Positions 12,183 to 24,081 of a DNA stretch of 64,000 nt are shown here, piece by piece. The first letter of the stretch is position 1. Each line of letters opens with the position of its first letter. The notes under the pieces were generated by a model that was given only the letters and a program-made list of their open reading frames with translations, did not search any database and was not told where the DNA came from. Source of the stretch: Serpula lacrymans var. lacrymans S7.9 (Eukaryota; Basidiomycota; Agaricomycetes; Boletales; Serpulaceae); NCBI RefSeq assembly GCF_000218685.1, contig NW_006763291.1, positions 2,202,308 to 2,266,307 of the forward strand. Reading direction: 5' to 3'. A program made the translations under genes and the position numbers.

Positions 12183-13635
12183 TGCGGATTGGAGGCTAGA
12201 TTCTAATTCAGACTTGCGGTTAGGCCGGTTGTCCAAGATCCATTACGACTGATCTGAGTTTTCACAGGTATAGATCCAGTATAGAGGTGTCCGGGACGTG
12301 AGAAGGCAGAGTGAAATGGAGGGCTGGCGGGATGACAAAATGACAAATGGGTCCCTCAGGAAAGATTTGTTCCGCTTCCCTGGTGACGCATCGGCTTAGG
12401 GCATCGGTTCGGAGACGTTTGCGTTTCGGAATAGATAATACCTGTGTGGTGATGGTAATAGTGATTGACAATGTGGCGAACGAAGTGAACAGCAATTATG
12501 CGTGACGGGTTGGCGCCTGAAAAGACCTGACCACAACTACAACTATAACTTGAGATAACTTAACTGCAGCATTGAAGACTCCAGATTGTGCGATTGCATC
12601 GCAGGTAAGGGGTGCGGCCAGGATGAAATAATTTGTTTTCAGAATATAAACATAGCGGGGATGGAATTGACTCGTTTTACTGTTGTACGGAAGCTTATGG
12701 CAGAACTGAGCCTGAGTTCAAGCAGCCACTCAAAAAGTTTGAACTGATCGGGAGGCACACACATATGGCAATCTATTTCCACGGTCATTTCTTTCATGTC
12801 CCGATCCGACCTTTATTATTGGCCAGCCGGAATGCAGTCCCGCTCAGGAACTCGTTGCTGATTCATGTTCCAATCTCAGTTCCACAACTCTGCCATGCCC
12901 AGCAATAGCCCATCACCTTGAAACATTCTCTTGTCATTGTCTTGTCGGTTACCATCGCATATTTCTCCCATCTGTAATTGACACCGTGTTTGGGGCCGCG
13001 ACGTATTCAAGGCAGAATACCCACACGCCACCATGGTGTATGAAAAATAGCCACCAGTGAAGGAGATTTGCACGGGTGAACCTGCCTAATAGCTGCAGTG
13101 CCGAAATCGCGTGATGAGGCCGAGATCTATCTGTCATTGTGATGCAACTATAATGCATTCGGTGCCGATAGCAATCAGTACTGCTTTACCTTCTTCCCAT
13201 GCTGGAAGGGCTCTGGGGCCAGTAATGTTGGTATGAAATGGTACGGTGCTGCGGGAAGCAAGGCGTGTAATATACTTGCTGTCTATTTTTCTATTCAAGC
13301 ATCCATCAACACAGTGAATTCTACTTCAATCAGAAGAATGTACCATACTCGTCCTTATTGTTTCACCTTGTACCACATCGGTGTATAGTTTAACCAGAAA
13401 ATGATAACTTTCACAACTTCGATTGGCAGAATGAAGGCAACAAACCGGTCTTGTCTGTAACAACTTGAATCCAAATCACGCTCGAACTTGAGAGGCTGAA
13501 AAGGGCAAGCTTACCTAATGATATTCAGGCAGCCACATGTGGCGCTGCATTCAAACATTGCCGCTTACGCTAAACGCTCGTCTGTCTCTGAGACGCAGCC
13601 ATTCCAGTCTTTTGCAAGGAAAGCATTACCTTGCA
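12183..13635. other. Divergent intergenic region, no gene seen
   Basis: This lies between the terpene synthase (-) and the MFS transporter (+). Short frames are present on both strands, with nothing recognisable. An in-frame ATG at 13,537 could extend the transporter by 33 residues, but the sequence from 13,636 (MASNTRPNRN) looks more like a fungal N-terminus. Confidence 0.5.
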
Positions 13636-16600
13636 ATGGCAAGCAATACTAGGCCAAATAGAAACTCTACACCACCAAGGAGATCCTTTGGCGTGGTTAA
13701 TTCACCTCTTGATGGATCCACCACAAGTCCTGGGCCTGCTTTAGCCAATGAGCCTCCGGGACGTAGGTTTTTGGGGCGTCTTTCTTCAAGCTACAGTCAG
13801 CGTAGGGCGAGTGCTACAAGGACAGATGAGGAGGCCGCTGTAAAATCATCCATGGAGCGTCCACCCATACCCAACGCTCTTCAAGCTGGGGAGCCATACT
13901 CAACTCCATTACCCGTGCTATCTATGATAGTCCTCTCTATCGTGCGCCTATTTCCCATTCCTTGGTTTCATCTCTTATAAGATATGGTTAGGCCATGCTC
14001 GGAGAGTTTTTATCAGCTAATGTTTCCACGCCTTTCATGCTCTTTATGGTCAAAGGTATGCATATATGCCCTTTACATCCACTGTTTTAACCATACGAGC
14101 CCTGTAGGTTTTGGCGAGTTTCATGATGAAGCAGACATTGCATTTTGGACTGGAATATTGGGTATGTGCAGACGCCTTCATTCACAATCATTATTTTGAC
14201 ATTTCTTGTTTCAGTCGCCACTTTCTTCTTGACACAGTTCCTAACCTCCTTGCTATGGGTAACAATCTTCACATTATCGTTCACCTTCATTTTGATTAAC
14301 GTATATACGAAACAGGCTACTGTCGCGGATAAACATGGTCAACGGTCGGTGTTAGTAGTATCTCTCTTAGGAAGTGCAGTTACATGCGCCATGTTTGGTA
14401 CATCGACAACGCTTCGTCAAGCTATAGCAATCAGACTTCTCCAAGGTATCTTTGCTGGAGCTGTTGGCGTCGCACGAGGATGCGTTACTGTTGTTACTGA
14501 TACCACTAATGAAGGAAGGGCTTACGCTATAATGGGGTATACATCACTTCTCTATATACATCGTCCTAAATTAACTCAATCTGATGACAACAGCTTTTGC
14601 TGGGGCTTTGGAGGTGTCGCTGGTGCTATCATTGGGGGATCACGTAAGTTTAATTACTTACGACAGATGGATATCAATGTACTGATGTCGTGCCTCAGTT
14701 GAGTCCCCAGCAGAAAAATGGCCAGACATTTTCCGCGGAGTACCATTATTGGTCAAGTTCCCTTACTTATTGCCTTGTTTAATTGCCTCCTCTATCACTT
14801 TATTCGGTGAGTCCATATCTCGTGTATATAGATTACTGTGTCTGATTAAGTTACACAGGATCCGTCCTTGCGTGCTTTCTTGGCCGCGATGGTGGTCCGC
14901 GGGAAGGTGCAATCCGTTTACCCCATGAGAAACCTGACGAACAGCATCCTACTATACCAGAAGAAGATGTGCTTTCCCCTGCTTTAGTCGCGGAGGATCA
15001 GGACAAGAGCTTTGTTGGTTCCTTGAGGAAGAAGGTATCTCAGAGATTTTCAGGTTACTTCGCATCACGCGTATACGATGCCCACGGTGTGCCTGTTCCT
15101 TCTCCGTCCCGTGGACAGGCTGTGCCGTTATCATCGCCGCGGCCTGACAGACAGCGTGCATTTTCACGTACGAGCAGGGCGAATGGATCGGCATATGGGT
15201 ATAGTGGCAGCTATAGGAATAGGCTGGCTAGTACGGCATCCGTCGCGACGAGAAGAGGTAGTTTGGCCAGTACGTTAAGGCGACGAAGAGGTAGCGCATT
15301 CGATGGTCCTCGTTCATTCACAGATGCAGGCGACCTCAACTTTGCACAGAGGTTGTTAATGGCGAACGAAAACGCTGTGACAAACATTGCCGATTTGTGG
15401 GTTGCAGCTGCTATGAATGTGGATAACGAAGATCCTTTCGAGTCTGATAACGAGATGGATTCTGATATCGACTCGATTTATTCTCGTGAGGGACAGCAAG
15501 AGGATGATGGTGATGATGATGATGAGGACGACAACGGAGTTGTCCCGAATTCTATCTTGTCGACACCCTCTCGCCCGTCTCGCTCTGTGACGCAGAACTT
15601 GGGATCTCCGCCCGCACGGAGCCAGCGGGCATCATCAATCACGTTTGCCCCCGATCACATCTCTCCTCGTCACCCTTCTAGCTCTCGACCACGACTTTCA
15701 ATTCCCTCTGGCAACTTCGGATCTCCAAGTCCTGCTGCTATGGAAATCCATCCACGACGTCCTTCTTCTACTGTACCTGCCATCTTTGCTCACTCGGGTG
15801 TTCGTACACCCTCTGCCGTTCTCGATGCTCAGTCACGTATAGAGGAGCCCTCGACGGATGCATTGACGCCTATTTTAGAGAGACGACGTTCTTCTATTCT
15901 ACCGCAGTCTACTCCAGAACAGCCCACAGAGGAGAAGCCTCCTTCATTGACCTCGCAGTTGCCGATTCTTATTATTATCCAGTATGCGCTGTTGGCTTTG
16001 CATAGCACCACCCATGATCAAGTATTCCTGTCGTATCTAGTCTCGTACGTTCATTTCTGATTTTTCATCTTTGCCATCATGAATTAATGTATCTATATCC
16101 CCAAAGTGACTACGAATCTGGTGGGCTAAATTTGAACGCGGGCCATTTTGCTCAGCTTAGTTGCGTTGATTTATTTTTTAATTAATGTGCAAACGTTCTC
16201 ATGTGCGGCTAATAGTTGCCTTGATGTGTCTTGCGCAGATTATTTACCAATTTTATTTATATCCGTGAGTAATGACCTCTCGCATTCATGATGTTCGCTG
16301 AACACCACCATGGTTTAGGAATATTGGGTGGGCTCAGTTCAACTGCGTGAATATCATTGATCGTTCTGATGCATCGTTCCCTTAGCCCTCCCAGAGGTCG
16401 ATTTTCTCATCTGTCCATGTTCCGTCTGGGATCCCTGCTCTTTATCCCAGCATATCTTACGGTGATATTGTATCGAGTGTTCGCTAGCCCAACAGATGAT
16501 GGCAACTTTATTCTCATGACAGGTATGTTCCTTTCCATCTGATACGTCCTATCACATTGAACACTTTGTTTATATTACAGCTTTGGCATTGAGCACGTAA

Positions 16601-17043
16601 GTGGTCAAATTCGGTTTTGTGATTGACCATACATAACCACGATCTCAAATCTATCAGGGCCGTGCGTTACTGTGGCAATACCTTTGGGTACACATCCGTT
16701 GCCATTCTCCTCAACTACAGTAAGAGTCATATACAGTCCTCCTGCTTCATCCTGATTGATACGATACACTCTTAGTGACTCCACCCCATGCCGTCGGATT
16801 TGCTAATGGTATCGCACAGAGCATTGTTAGTTTCGCACGGTGCCTCGGGCCAGTGTTGGGCGGCTATGTAAGCCACTTGTTTCATTTTGACCACATTAAC
16901 ATCGCTTTCTAATGCTATTCGTTGATGTGATGTAGTTATGGTCAGTCAGCACACAAGACAACCCGTCCGGTTATCCACTTGGATTTTTAGTGTGCGCCGG
17001 TGTTTGCGCTCTAGCAGTCGCACAAAGTTTCTTTATTCGTTAA
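13636..17043 (+). CDS. MFS transporter with long central cytosolic loop (ZIFL-like)
   Basis: Sixteen exons with agreeing phases give 852 residues: 13636-13941, 13992-14055, 14108-14161, 14215-14258, 14316-14536, 14594-14643, 14699-14806, 14859-16044, 16107-16159, 16216-16264, 16319-16327, 16386-16522, 16581-16596, 16658-16719, 16776-16867, 16936-17043. The first six helices include FWTGILVATFFLTQFLTSLLW, then the A-loop signature WATVADKHGQRSVL, and GIFAGAVGVARGCV. A cytosolic loop of about 380 residues, rich in Ser/Arg with an Asp/Glu run (about residues 465-485), is encoded mostly by exon 8. Six more helices follow, ending SGYPLGFLVCAGVCALAVAQSFFIR. It resembles the fungal branch of zinc-induced-facilitator-like transporters. 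The substrate is unknown. Two exons are only 9 and 16 nt long. Confidence 0.88.
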
Positions 17044-17861
17044 TGCCCTCGTTCCGTTCGTGACGTACATCCGGTGCAATACCATATTGATAGACACGCA
17101 ACCGATGTTCCATGTATTTGTATATACTAGCCCTATATCTTTTCATGACGACGAATCACATAATGGAGTGTTCACATCTTGGAAATTTCAACCTTCAAAG
17201 ATGCGGGGGCAGAACTATGATCCTTAACGGAGCATTGTGCATCATCGAGCCATGCGACGACGTTGATATGCTGTACGCTGATTCCGAGAATGAAACATAC
17301 TACTAGACTCGATCACATGGGCACTTTGTGTAAATCCGAGAGATCCCGTCTAGTTTTGGTTAGCTCTGCATCGGTCTACGCCCCTGAGCGTCTACTCCAT
17401 GACGCCACCAGCTGATACAGTGAGGCACTTTGATGCCATTGCAAGTAGCTCCTACCCGCAACACCGTGCAAGACCCAGGTAAAACTGCTGATATTTTCTG
17501 ACTCATCTCTATGTTCTTAGTATCGGCAATCCTCAAGAGCCGACATAGGCACAGCCCTCTCTTTCCGGGTCGTTGCGACTTGCTGTATTTGGAGCAGTCT
17601 CAACATTTTCGATGTGTAACCTTGAGCTAAATGATTCGCATGCTTTAGACACACTATGCCGTGCATCCATGCCCTAGTCAGCATGACCACTATGGCAATG
17701 TATATGCATGGCCTCGAAATCTCCGAGGATCGAGAGGTTGTGCTTAGCATGGACGACGTCAGAACAAAGAACATATGATGCTGAAGCTGTCTCGATATAC
17801 AAGGTATTCAATTGACCCAAAAATATATATAAGGCAAGAAACACCTGTACAACCATCAGAT
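17044..17861. other. Convergent intergenic region, no gene seen
   Basis: This contains the 3' flanks of the MFS gene (+) and UTP4 (-). No recognisable coding or RNA gene is present. Confidence 0.5.
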
Positions 17862-20842
17862 CTACGTGCGGCCATACTTTGGTTTGAAATAGGCTGGAGG
17901 CAGTTTGGACAACACATCCACCAACGGACGCTCCACCACCACGAGCTCATCGCTGTCAAGAAAGTGGACGGCAAGAATGGAGCGGAAGTGGGTGACCATC
18001 TTGAAGTTTGCGGCCTCTTCCGATACGGATACTTCGACGAGATGGCGAGCGTCTCGTTCTTCGGGTTGACGGCGCTTTTTGGAGCTGCCCCAGCTGCTGG
18101 GCACGTCGAGCTTGACCTTGCATATCCACGTTGAACTCCAGAAGAGTGCGTCCTTTGCGGTCTGCGGCTGCTCCAACGAGCCCTGGTCCACTCCCACCGT
18201 ACTGCTTCTGGCTGGAACAAACGACAAACCCAAGACTGGATCAAGCGCATCCGTGAACCTTTTTGGTAGTCGTCGACACAGTTCCCGTGCCCACGGCGGG
18301 ACCTCATTACGCTCAATATCGAAGAGGTGTAAAGAATTGTTTGGCAGAGCTGACAGAAGAATGTGGGGATTTTCAGGAAGAAAGCTGAGTACGTTGGGCG
18401 GAAATGGCAGCGATGGCAAAGTGGTATGATACTAAAAAATGTTAGGTCGTTAGATTTATTGGCTTATAGCAAACATTGCAGGTGCGCGATGTGACATACC
18501 TGGCTGGAGTCAAGGTTGAAAATGTAAGTTCGACAGAGGTCATCTGATGTCGCCAGCCATTGTCCATCTGGACTGACTGCGAGCCTGTTAACAGCTGCTG
18601 TTGCATGGCTCGATGGGTCGTCGTCGTCCCAAGTCCCGTTCATTTTGGATTTCTTCTTCATCCGTCCGTCTGCTGGCCCCTTATTCCGATGCTGGTCAAA
18701 ACGTCTCAACACGACGGGATCTTCCATGCTGAGATCGACGATGAGGATATATGCTGTCGTGGCAGTCGCCATGACAAGTTTTGAAGAGTCGGGCGTGAAT
18801 GCGAAAGCGCTGCCTCCTAGTGAGGGGTCGTCGGGGGACAGCTGCGACCGTATGGCGGAGGCGAAGGACTTTATACGTCTTGGTTTTAGGTCTCCTGCAG
18901 GCTTAGGCATTATTTCGGTTAGCTAACACGCACATAAAAGTCATATACCAGCGAGGCAGAAGACCTACGGTAGTTATCAGCTCAAATAACTTCGCCTCGT
19001 ACAAATCAGACACCACCAACCAACGCCCATCATCGGACAACGCACAAGCGATCAGATTGGTACGGGTGTGGATATCCATCTCCACCATTTTCTTCCACGC
19101 GCTCCTTTCCTCCCCACCATTCAGCCCACCTGGATCCGAGTCTACTTCGGCGCGCTCTAGGATCCGCCATATATTCAATCCCGTCTCCTGCATACACGCG
19201 ATGAGACGCGCCCGCCGTGCGACGCATATCGTAGAGCTGTACGGCACGCGCCGATAGTACGCATCCTCGAACGTCGATACCGCACTTGTCGCCAGCGGAT
19301 TGACTATACGCGGTGCGATCATCGAGGTGGTCATCATGGTGGAGAGCGCGGGGGTCAGCACGACGGACATGTCCAATCCGGCTGACGCGAGGACGGGGGC
19401 GATGGGCTGTCCGTTGTATATTTTGCGGTTGTAGGAGTGGGGGAGAGGCGAATATGGGGGCCAGATGGCGAGCGAGCGCACGTCGTGCGAGTGCATCCGC
19501 CGTGAGCAAGACTGTATCCATCGGCTTGGTGAGCTCGGTGCAGACGATGGTTTGGTTGGGTCGGATGCAACGTAGGAGAATTGCACCGTTTTTTGGTCGA
19601 CGCCTGAGGTATAGACGGTGTGACCCTCCTAAAGTTAGCGACAATAATGAGTCCTACAACAGAACCCACAGAAGAGTGAAAACTTACAGGTCCTATAGTT
19701 AAACACAGAACGTCTGCTCCATGGGCAGTAAAGCTCTGTAGTTGAGTACACATTTTAGAATCCCAAAACTTGACAGAACCGAGGGAATCTCCCGATACAA
19801 TCGTTCCATCACTGAGAGAAAAAATGAGATCAGGAACGCCCAGCTCGAAGACGCGCAGCCAAGTCAAAAAGCCTACCCAAGTACGCCAACAGCCCATACG
19901 AGTGTCCGCTCCCCTCTGACCTTATCCGTGCCCATCTTGTATAGCACACCCCCAGTGGCCACGTTCCATTTTCGTAAACAGCTATCAGACCCGCCTGTGA
20001 CGAGCCACGAGTCACTCCATTCATCCTCGTCATCGTCTTCATCGTCGCTGGCGTCCAGGTCCCCGTTTTTCTGCGCATCATTTTTTCTGCGCGGTGGGCG
20101 AGGAACGGGAGGGCCCCAGGCTAAGCTCAGCAGACGGCTCTTGACGCGGTCAAAGCGTCTGTGGTGCGTGAGCGTGTCGGCTGCGAGAGAGAGCAAGTGT
20201 ACGGAGCCATCTTCACAGCCGAGTGCGAGCAGTGTGGAAGCGGGATTTGCAGCTATACACCAGATCGAGCCGCCTTGCGAGCTGATCGTGCGCTGGATGC
20301 ATAACGCCATTAGCTGATACGGCACCATTCAAACAAGAGACGGAGTCACGCACGCGTACGCAACCGCGCTGGAGGTCCCACTCGACAACCTCGCTCCCTC
20401 CCCCCGAACTAAACAGTCGGAGGTCAGAGTGGGAGGGAACGTGGGTGGGTGTAAAGGTATCTGGGTGTCGCAGCGTGAACGCCAGCGAGTCTACTTTTGA
20501 TGGAGATGGACCTGCTAGAGTCTACATCATGTGCGATGAGCCACTTGCAGTGAGCAGCTACAGACTAGCCATAGCTGCACATACCTTTTGCACGACCCAC
20601 GCCTGTGCAGACTGATGCGCACCCTCTTCGCCCGACCATTCGCAAAGCTCTATATCCCCGTTCGCGCGTCCGACAGCCAGCGTCCCAAACAGTTTTTCCC
20701 TCGTCCGCGCCCGTTCATTCTCAGGTGTCTTGCCCTTTAACGAAGGCAGCGGGAGAGGCGGGAACGCGAGGGCGTTGATGGGTGAAGGGGCGAAGTCGAT
20801 GAATCTGCAGCGGTGTACTGCAAACGACGTGAGATCACCCAT
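17862..20842 (-). CDS. UTP4: U3 snoRNP / small-subunit processome WD40 protein Utp4 (cirhin)
   Basis: Seven exons (20842-20585, 20521-20354, 20292-19877, 19811-19688, 19628-18969, 18922-18500, 18431-17862) give 872 residues, close to the family size. WD40 blades are seen throughout: the N-terminal VHRCRFIDFAPSPINALAF, GRANGDIELCEWS, SGGGSEVVEWDLQ, the diagnostic RTISSQGGSIWCIA...LLALGCEDGSVHLLS, GGSDSCLRKWNV, DGTIVSGDSLGSVKFWDS, HGADVLCL and YTSGVDQKTVQFS, then a second propeller to LPPAYFKPKYGRT. An acidic insert (DASDDEDDDEDEWSD) sits in the first propeller. Utp4 belongs to the t-UTP (UtpA) subcomplex, which binds nascent 5' ETS pre-rRNA in the nucleolus and is needed for 18S rRNA processing. 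The start is the ATG of MGDLTSF. Intron 5 is only 46 nt. Confidence 0.9.
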
Positions 20843-21486
20843 GTTTTTTTCTTTCAAGTTTTCGAGGCTTTTATCAGACTTGCACGCTGTCTTTGCCTGG
20901 TATGACCTCTTTGCGATTTCAAGTTCCCCCCCACACATCTTTTTTTTTCGGCGCTTCTTCACATATCCCGGCCGGTGCACTGCCACACCGGATATCGACG
21001 CTCACAAGGTGCAAAAACGTTGCAGTGAAACGCTCAATGGTCTAGTATGTTCAACTCCCAGCAACACTACATCGTGCAGACAGTCAATCTAATTAATAGC
21101 ATGTCCTATCTTAACGGCCAACAGAATTCTAGATATTTCATCGGTATGTTTGATAAGATTTTGAAACTCGTGTTTGTCGTGGCATGCCACCTGTGAGATA
21201 GACAGTAAGAGGCTGATAATGCATCCAAGTCACCTGAAGCACTCACTTCCAGTTCATCATCGTTTGTCGTGTCATGATGAACAAAAATGGTGATGTCCGG
21301 TTGAAAAGAAATAAAAGCGCAAAACATATGTACGAGCAAACAACACCATTAACCCAGTCCCGGTGCTAAAGAGCACAATAAAACCTATCAGCATCATATC
21401 AAGCAAGCGCGAACATAGCAACAGACCGACTTACGGAGACTTCATACAATACAATACTTTCTCCACGCCCCAACGTCACCTCCTCT
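20843..21486. other. Intergenic region, no gene seen
   Basis: This is the upstream flank of UTP4 and the downstream flank of the first glycosyltransferase. No feature is recognised. Confidence 0.5.
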
Positions 21487-22775
21487 TCAACCAAGTTTAT
21501 CCATCTCGCGCAGCTTCTTGTCGTACTTGCGGAGTAGTAACCTATCTACCCATCCACCATCCGGGAATTGCTTTTCCCATCGGTTATGCAAATGAACCGA
21601 AAAGACCTTCCCAAGCGCATCCTGGAGCCCGCCGCCCTCTAGTACATTGAGGCCTAGAGCCCACTTGTGGTCTGACCTGTCAGGCACGAAAGGGTCGGGG
21701 AGGCGATTGCCTGGGGTGCACGCAAGGCCGTCGCTGAAACAGAAAGGAAGGACTTTGAATGGGGGGATCGACGAGGCGACGAGCCGTCTCCACAGTTTAA
21801 GGTAGAGGATGGCACCCCAGTCGGTGGAGGGTGAGCGGGGCGGTTTGGAGTTGGCCATGATGTCAAAGGCTTCGCAGAGGTAAGGGGAGTGTTGACGGAA
21901 GTGCATGAGGGCGCCATTGAGGGCCTGATAGGTTTTGTCTAGGGCGCACATGGCGACAGTTAGAAAGGTCTGCGGTGTTATTGAAAAAGATGGATGAGCT
22001 TACCGTAGCAATCCCACTGAGTGACGAATTCGTGCTCTAACAGCGGTTCTACGCTCCTCGTCAACAGCAAATCCATGTCGAGCCATACGCCACCAAAAGC
22101 GTATATCACCAACAGCCTGACCAAGTCCCCGTCGACCCACGCCTTGGGATCATTCAACCGAAGAAGTTTGCTATGCTCCATCGCCGTGCCGCTCGCCAGG
22201 TCCGGGATATCCACGATGCGCAACTCGAACGAATCCGGGAACAACCTCTGGTATTTCTGCAGAATCGGGTTTGGGCTCAGATCTCCATTGGACCACATGA
22301 TGAGGCGCGAGTTGGGAATGTTTTGCGTGGCGAAGAAGGACTTGAGCATCCACTCCTGCCTTGCCCCCAATGGGGCCAAGTCGTTTCTCCAGTACGTGTG
22401 GTACTGGACGCGTTGGTCTGGTGGGATGTAGGTGTTGTGAGACGAATGGTCGAGCGTGTCCTTGACGGTGCCCGCAAATTCGTAGCAATCCATGCCCATT
22501 CTCATCGGCAGACCTGCCTGGACCTCATAACGTTTTTTGCCATATATCGACTCGGTGATGTTGTAACTGCTGCTGATTCTTTCAGGCTCGAAGCAGCCCG
22601 CGAGAGAGAGGACAGGTAGGATATCGTCGTTTATCCAGTCACGGTTGTAGAAGACGAGGTCGATGTGGAAGTGTGGTTCGAAGAAGTGATGGACGAAGTA
22701 GATGATAGCGAGCGAGAGGGGGATGGCGAACTTGAGGAAATTAAAGATGATACGTGGACGGACTGAGAACGGCAT
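21487..22775 (-). CDS. Type II membrane glycosyltransferase with DXD motif (Gly_transf_sug type)
   Basis: Two exons (22775-22004, 21938-21487) encode 407 residues. The start is the ATG of MPFSVRPRII; no ATG lies upstream in frame before it. A signal-anchor helix at residues about 10-30 (FLKFAIPLSLAIIYFVHHFF) predicts a Golgi type II topology. The catalytic region has WSNGDLSPNPILQKY, the sugar-nucleotide/metal motif DGDLVRLLVIYAFGGVWLDMD (DXD), HEFVTQWDCY, NGALMHFRQHSPYL and a C-terminal HLHNRWEKQFPDGGWV. This is the layout of the glycosyltransferase sugar-binding-DXD family (OCH1/alpha-1,4-GlcNAc-transferase-like). Donor and acceptor are not predictable. A closely related paralogue is at 24082-26067 with the intron at the same place. 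Confidence 0.88.
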
Positions 22776-22833
22776 GTGAGCTGTAGGACATGGGAGTGGA
22801 ACCACAGAAAGGTGTGGCAAGTGAGCGGAAGTA

Positions 22834-22839
22834 CTTATA
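22834..22839 (-). promoter_or_regulatory. Possible TATA box of the first glycosyltransferase
   Basis: TATAAG on the minus strand lies about 60 bases upstream of the ATG at 22775. Confidence 0.35.
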
Positions 22840-23231
22840 CCAAAGGAAGGCTATGTAAGATCGATACTGAGCATTTAAAGTTTGTTCAATAACGTAGCAA
22901 CAAATGACGAAAACTTGGCTGTACACATCATATGTGCCAGTACTAGTGTCATGGTGTCGCACAACAGTTTCACAAGTCTATCGCCCACAGAATCTATAAG
23001 CACTCAAATTCAAAACTTCACTAGCATCTACATCGACAGGGTGCCAGTGCAAAGTTCAATATGTTGCTCGATATATTCGCCACGGACATTGCCGTTGCCA
23101 GCACTTTGAGTAAATTATTGTAGTGGCCGCAGTGATTACCGGTTATCAACAAGGTGGTGAAGATGTTTCAGTGCAGGCAACGGTGAATGATGAGGAAGAT
23201 AGGTCAAGTCAGAGTTGCCTGATCTGGTGAG

Positions 23232-23793
23232 ATGATTGGCGTCTTGTGGGCTCAGGTCTGCTCCTTTTACTGTGACCTCCATGCTCTCCCGCCTCGTCAC
23301 CCGCCACCTCGCCACCTCGTCTCCCCCGCCTCAAAGACCCCATGGCCCCTCCCACACACCCCCGAGCACCTAGCCTCCACCACCACCCCCACCTCCGTCC
23401 CCCCTCCCACCCCCCTCCCCCGCCCCAACGAAATCCCATCCACCCTCCGCGCCCGCCTCCTCTACCAGTCCCGCAAGCGCGGCACCCTCGAGTCTGACCT
23501 CCTCCTCAGCACCTTTGCCCGCGACCACCTCGCAGCCATGGACGAGGCGGAGCTGAAGGAGTATGATAGGGTGCGTGCGATCTCGTGTGTCTGCCCTTGA
23601 GCAGGATTGACTGTTTTTGGGCTCTTTCTTCTTGTAGCTCCTGGACGAGCCGGACTGGGATATCTACTACTGGTCCACGGGCAAACGCACTCCGCCAGAA
23701 CGATGGGCCCATTCGGCCATCCTCGAGAAGCTCTCCGTGCACGCCAAAAACGAAGGCAGAGTCGTCAGACGCATGCCCTCTCTTACAGAGTAA
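23232..23793 (+). CDS. SDH5: Succinate dehydrogenase assembly factor 2 (Sdh5/SDHAF2), mitochondrial
   Basis: Exons 23232-23570 and 23638-23793 give up to 164 residues in one open frame. The core is diagnostic: [48 protein letters not shown] across the intron, then GKRTPPERW and [20 protein letters not shown]. Sdh5 is a small mitochondrial matrix protein that promotes covalent FAD attachment to the flavoprotein subunit SdhA/Sdh1. The RGTLE and DEPDWDIY motifs are intact. The frame's own N-terminus ([12 protein letters not shown]) is a poor presequence, whereas an ATG at 23281 in the neighbouring frame starts a textbook one ([14 protein letters not shown]) that stops before joining the core. 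A missing base in a C run between them is likely, in the assembly or in the genome. The gene lies between the two glycosyltransferase paralogues on the opposite strand. Confidence 0.88.
23399..23427 (-). other. Potential G-quadruplex on the minus strand inside SDH5
   Basis: The plus strand has C runs of 7, 3, 6, 5 and 4 separated by single bases, giving a dense G-run motif on the complementary strand. It lies in the presequence-linker part of SDH5. It is a sequence prediction only. Confidence 0.5.
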
Positions 23794-24081
23794 CGAGCAG
23801 TCCAGCCTAACTACTTCTCTACCGTATCATGATCTCTCAAAATACTACCATGTCTCCCCTTGCCCCATCACACTTGCAGCACTTGCTCCCACCTAACGCC
23901 GATTCAAAACAGCAGTTTCAGCATAAGAATCTCGAAAGTGATCGTATGTATTAAATAGTATACACAATTAGAATGCAAAAAAAACAGTATTATCCCATGC
24001 ATGTAACTAGAGCACTGATTCCTACCGTCGGCGTTGCCGCACACAATGTCCCCTGAAATATCACCCCACGTCCCTGTATCA

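Noticed and set aside
19030..19897. Long frames on either strand over UTP4 exon 5
   Set aside because: Shadows of the GC-rich WD40 coding sequence; the spliced UTP4 frame explains the region.
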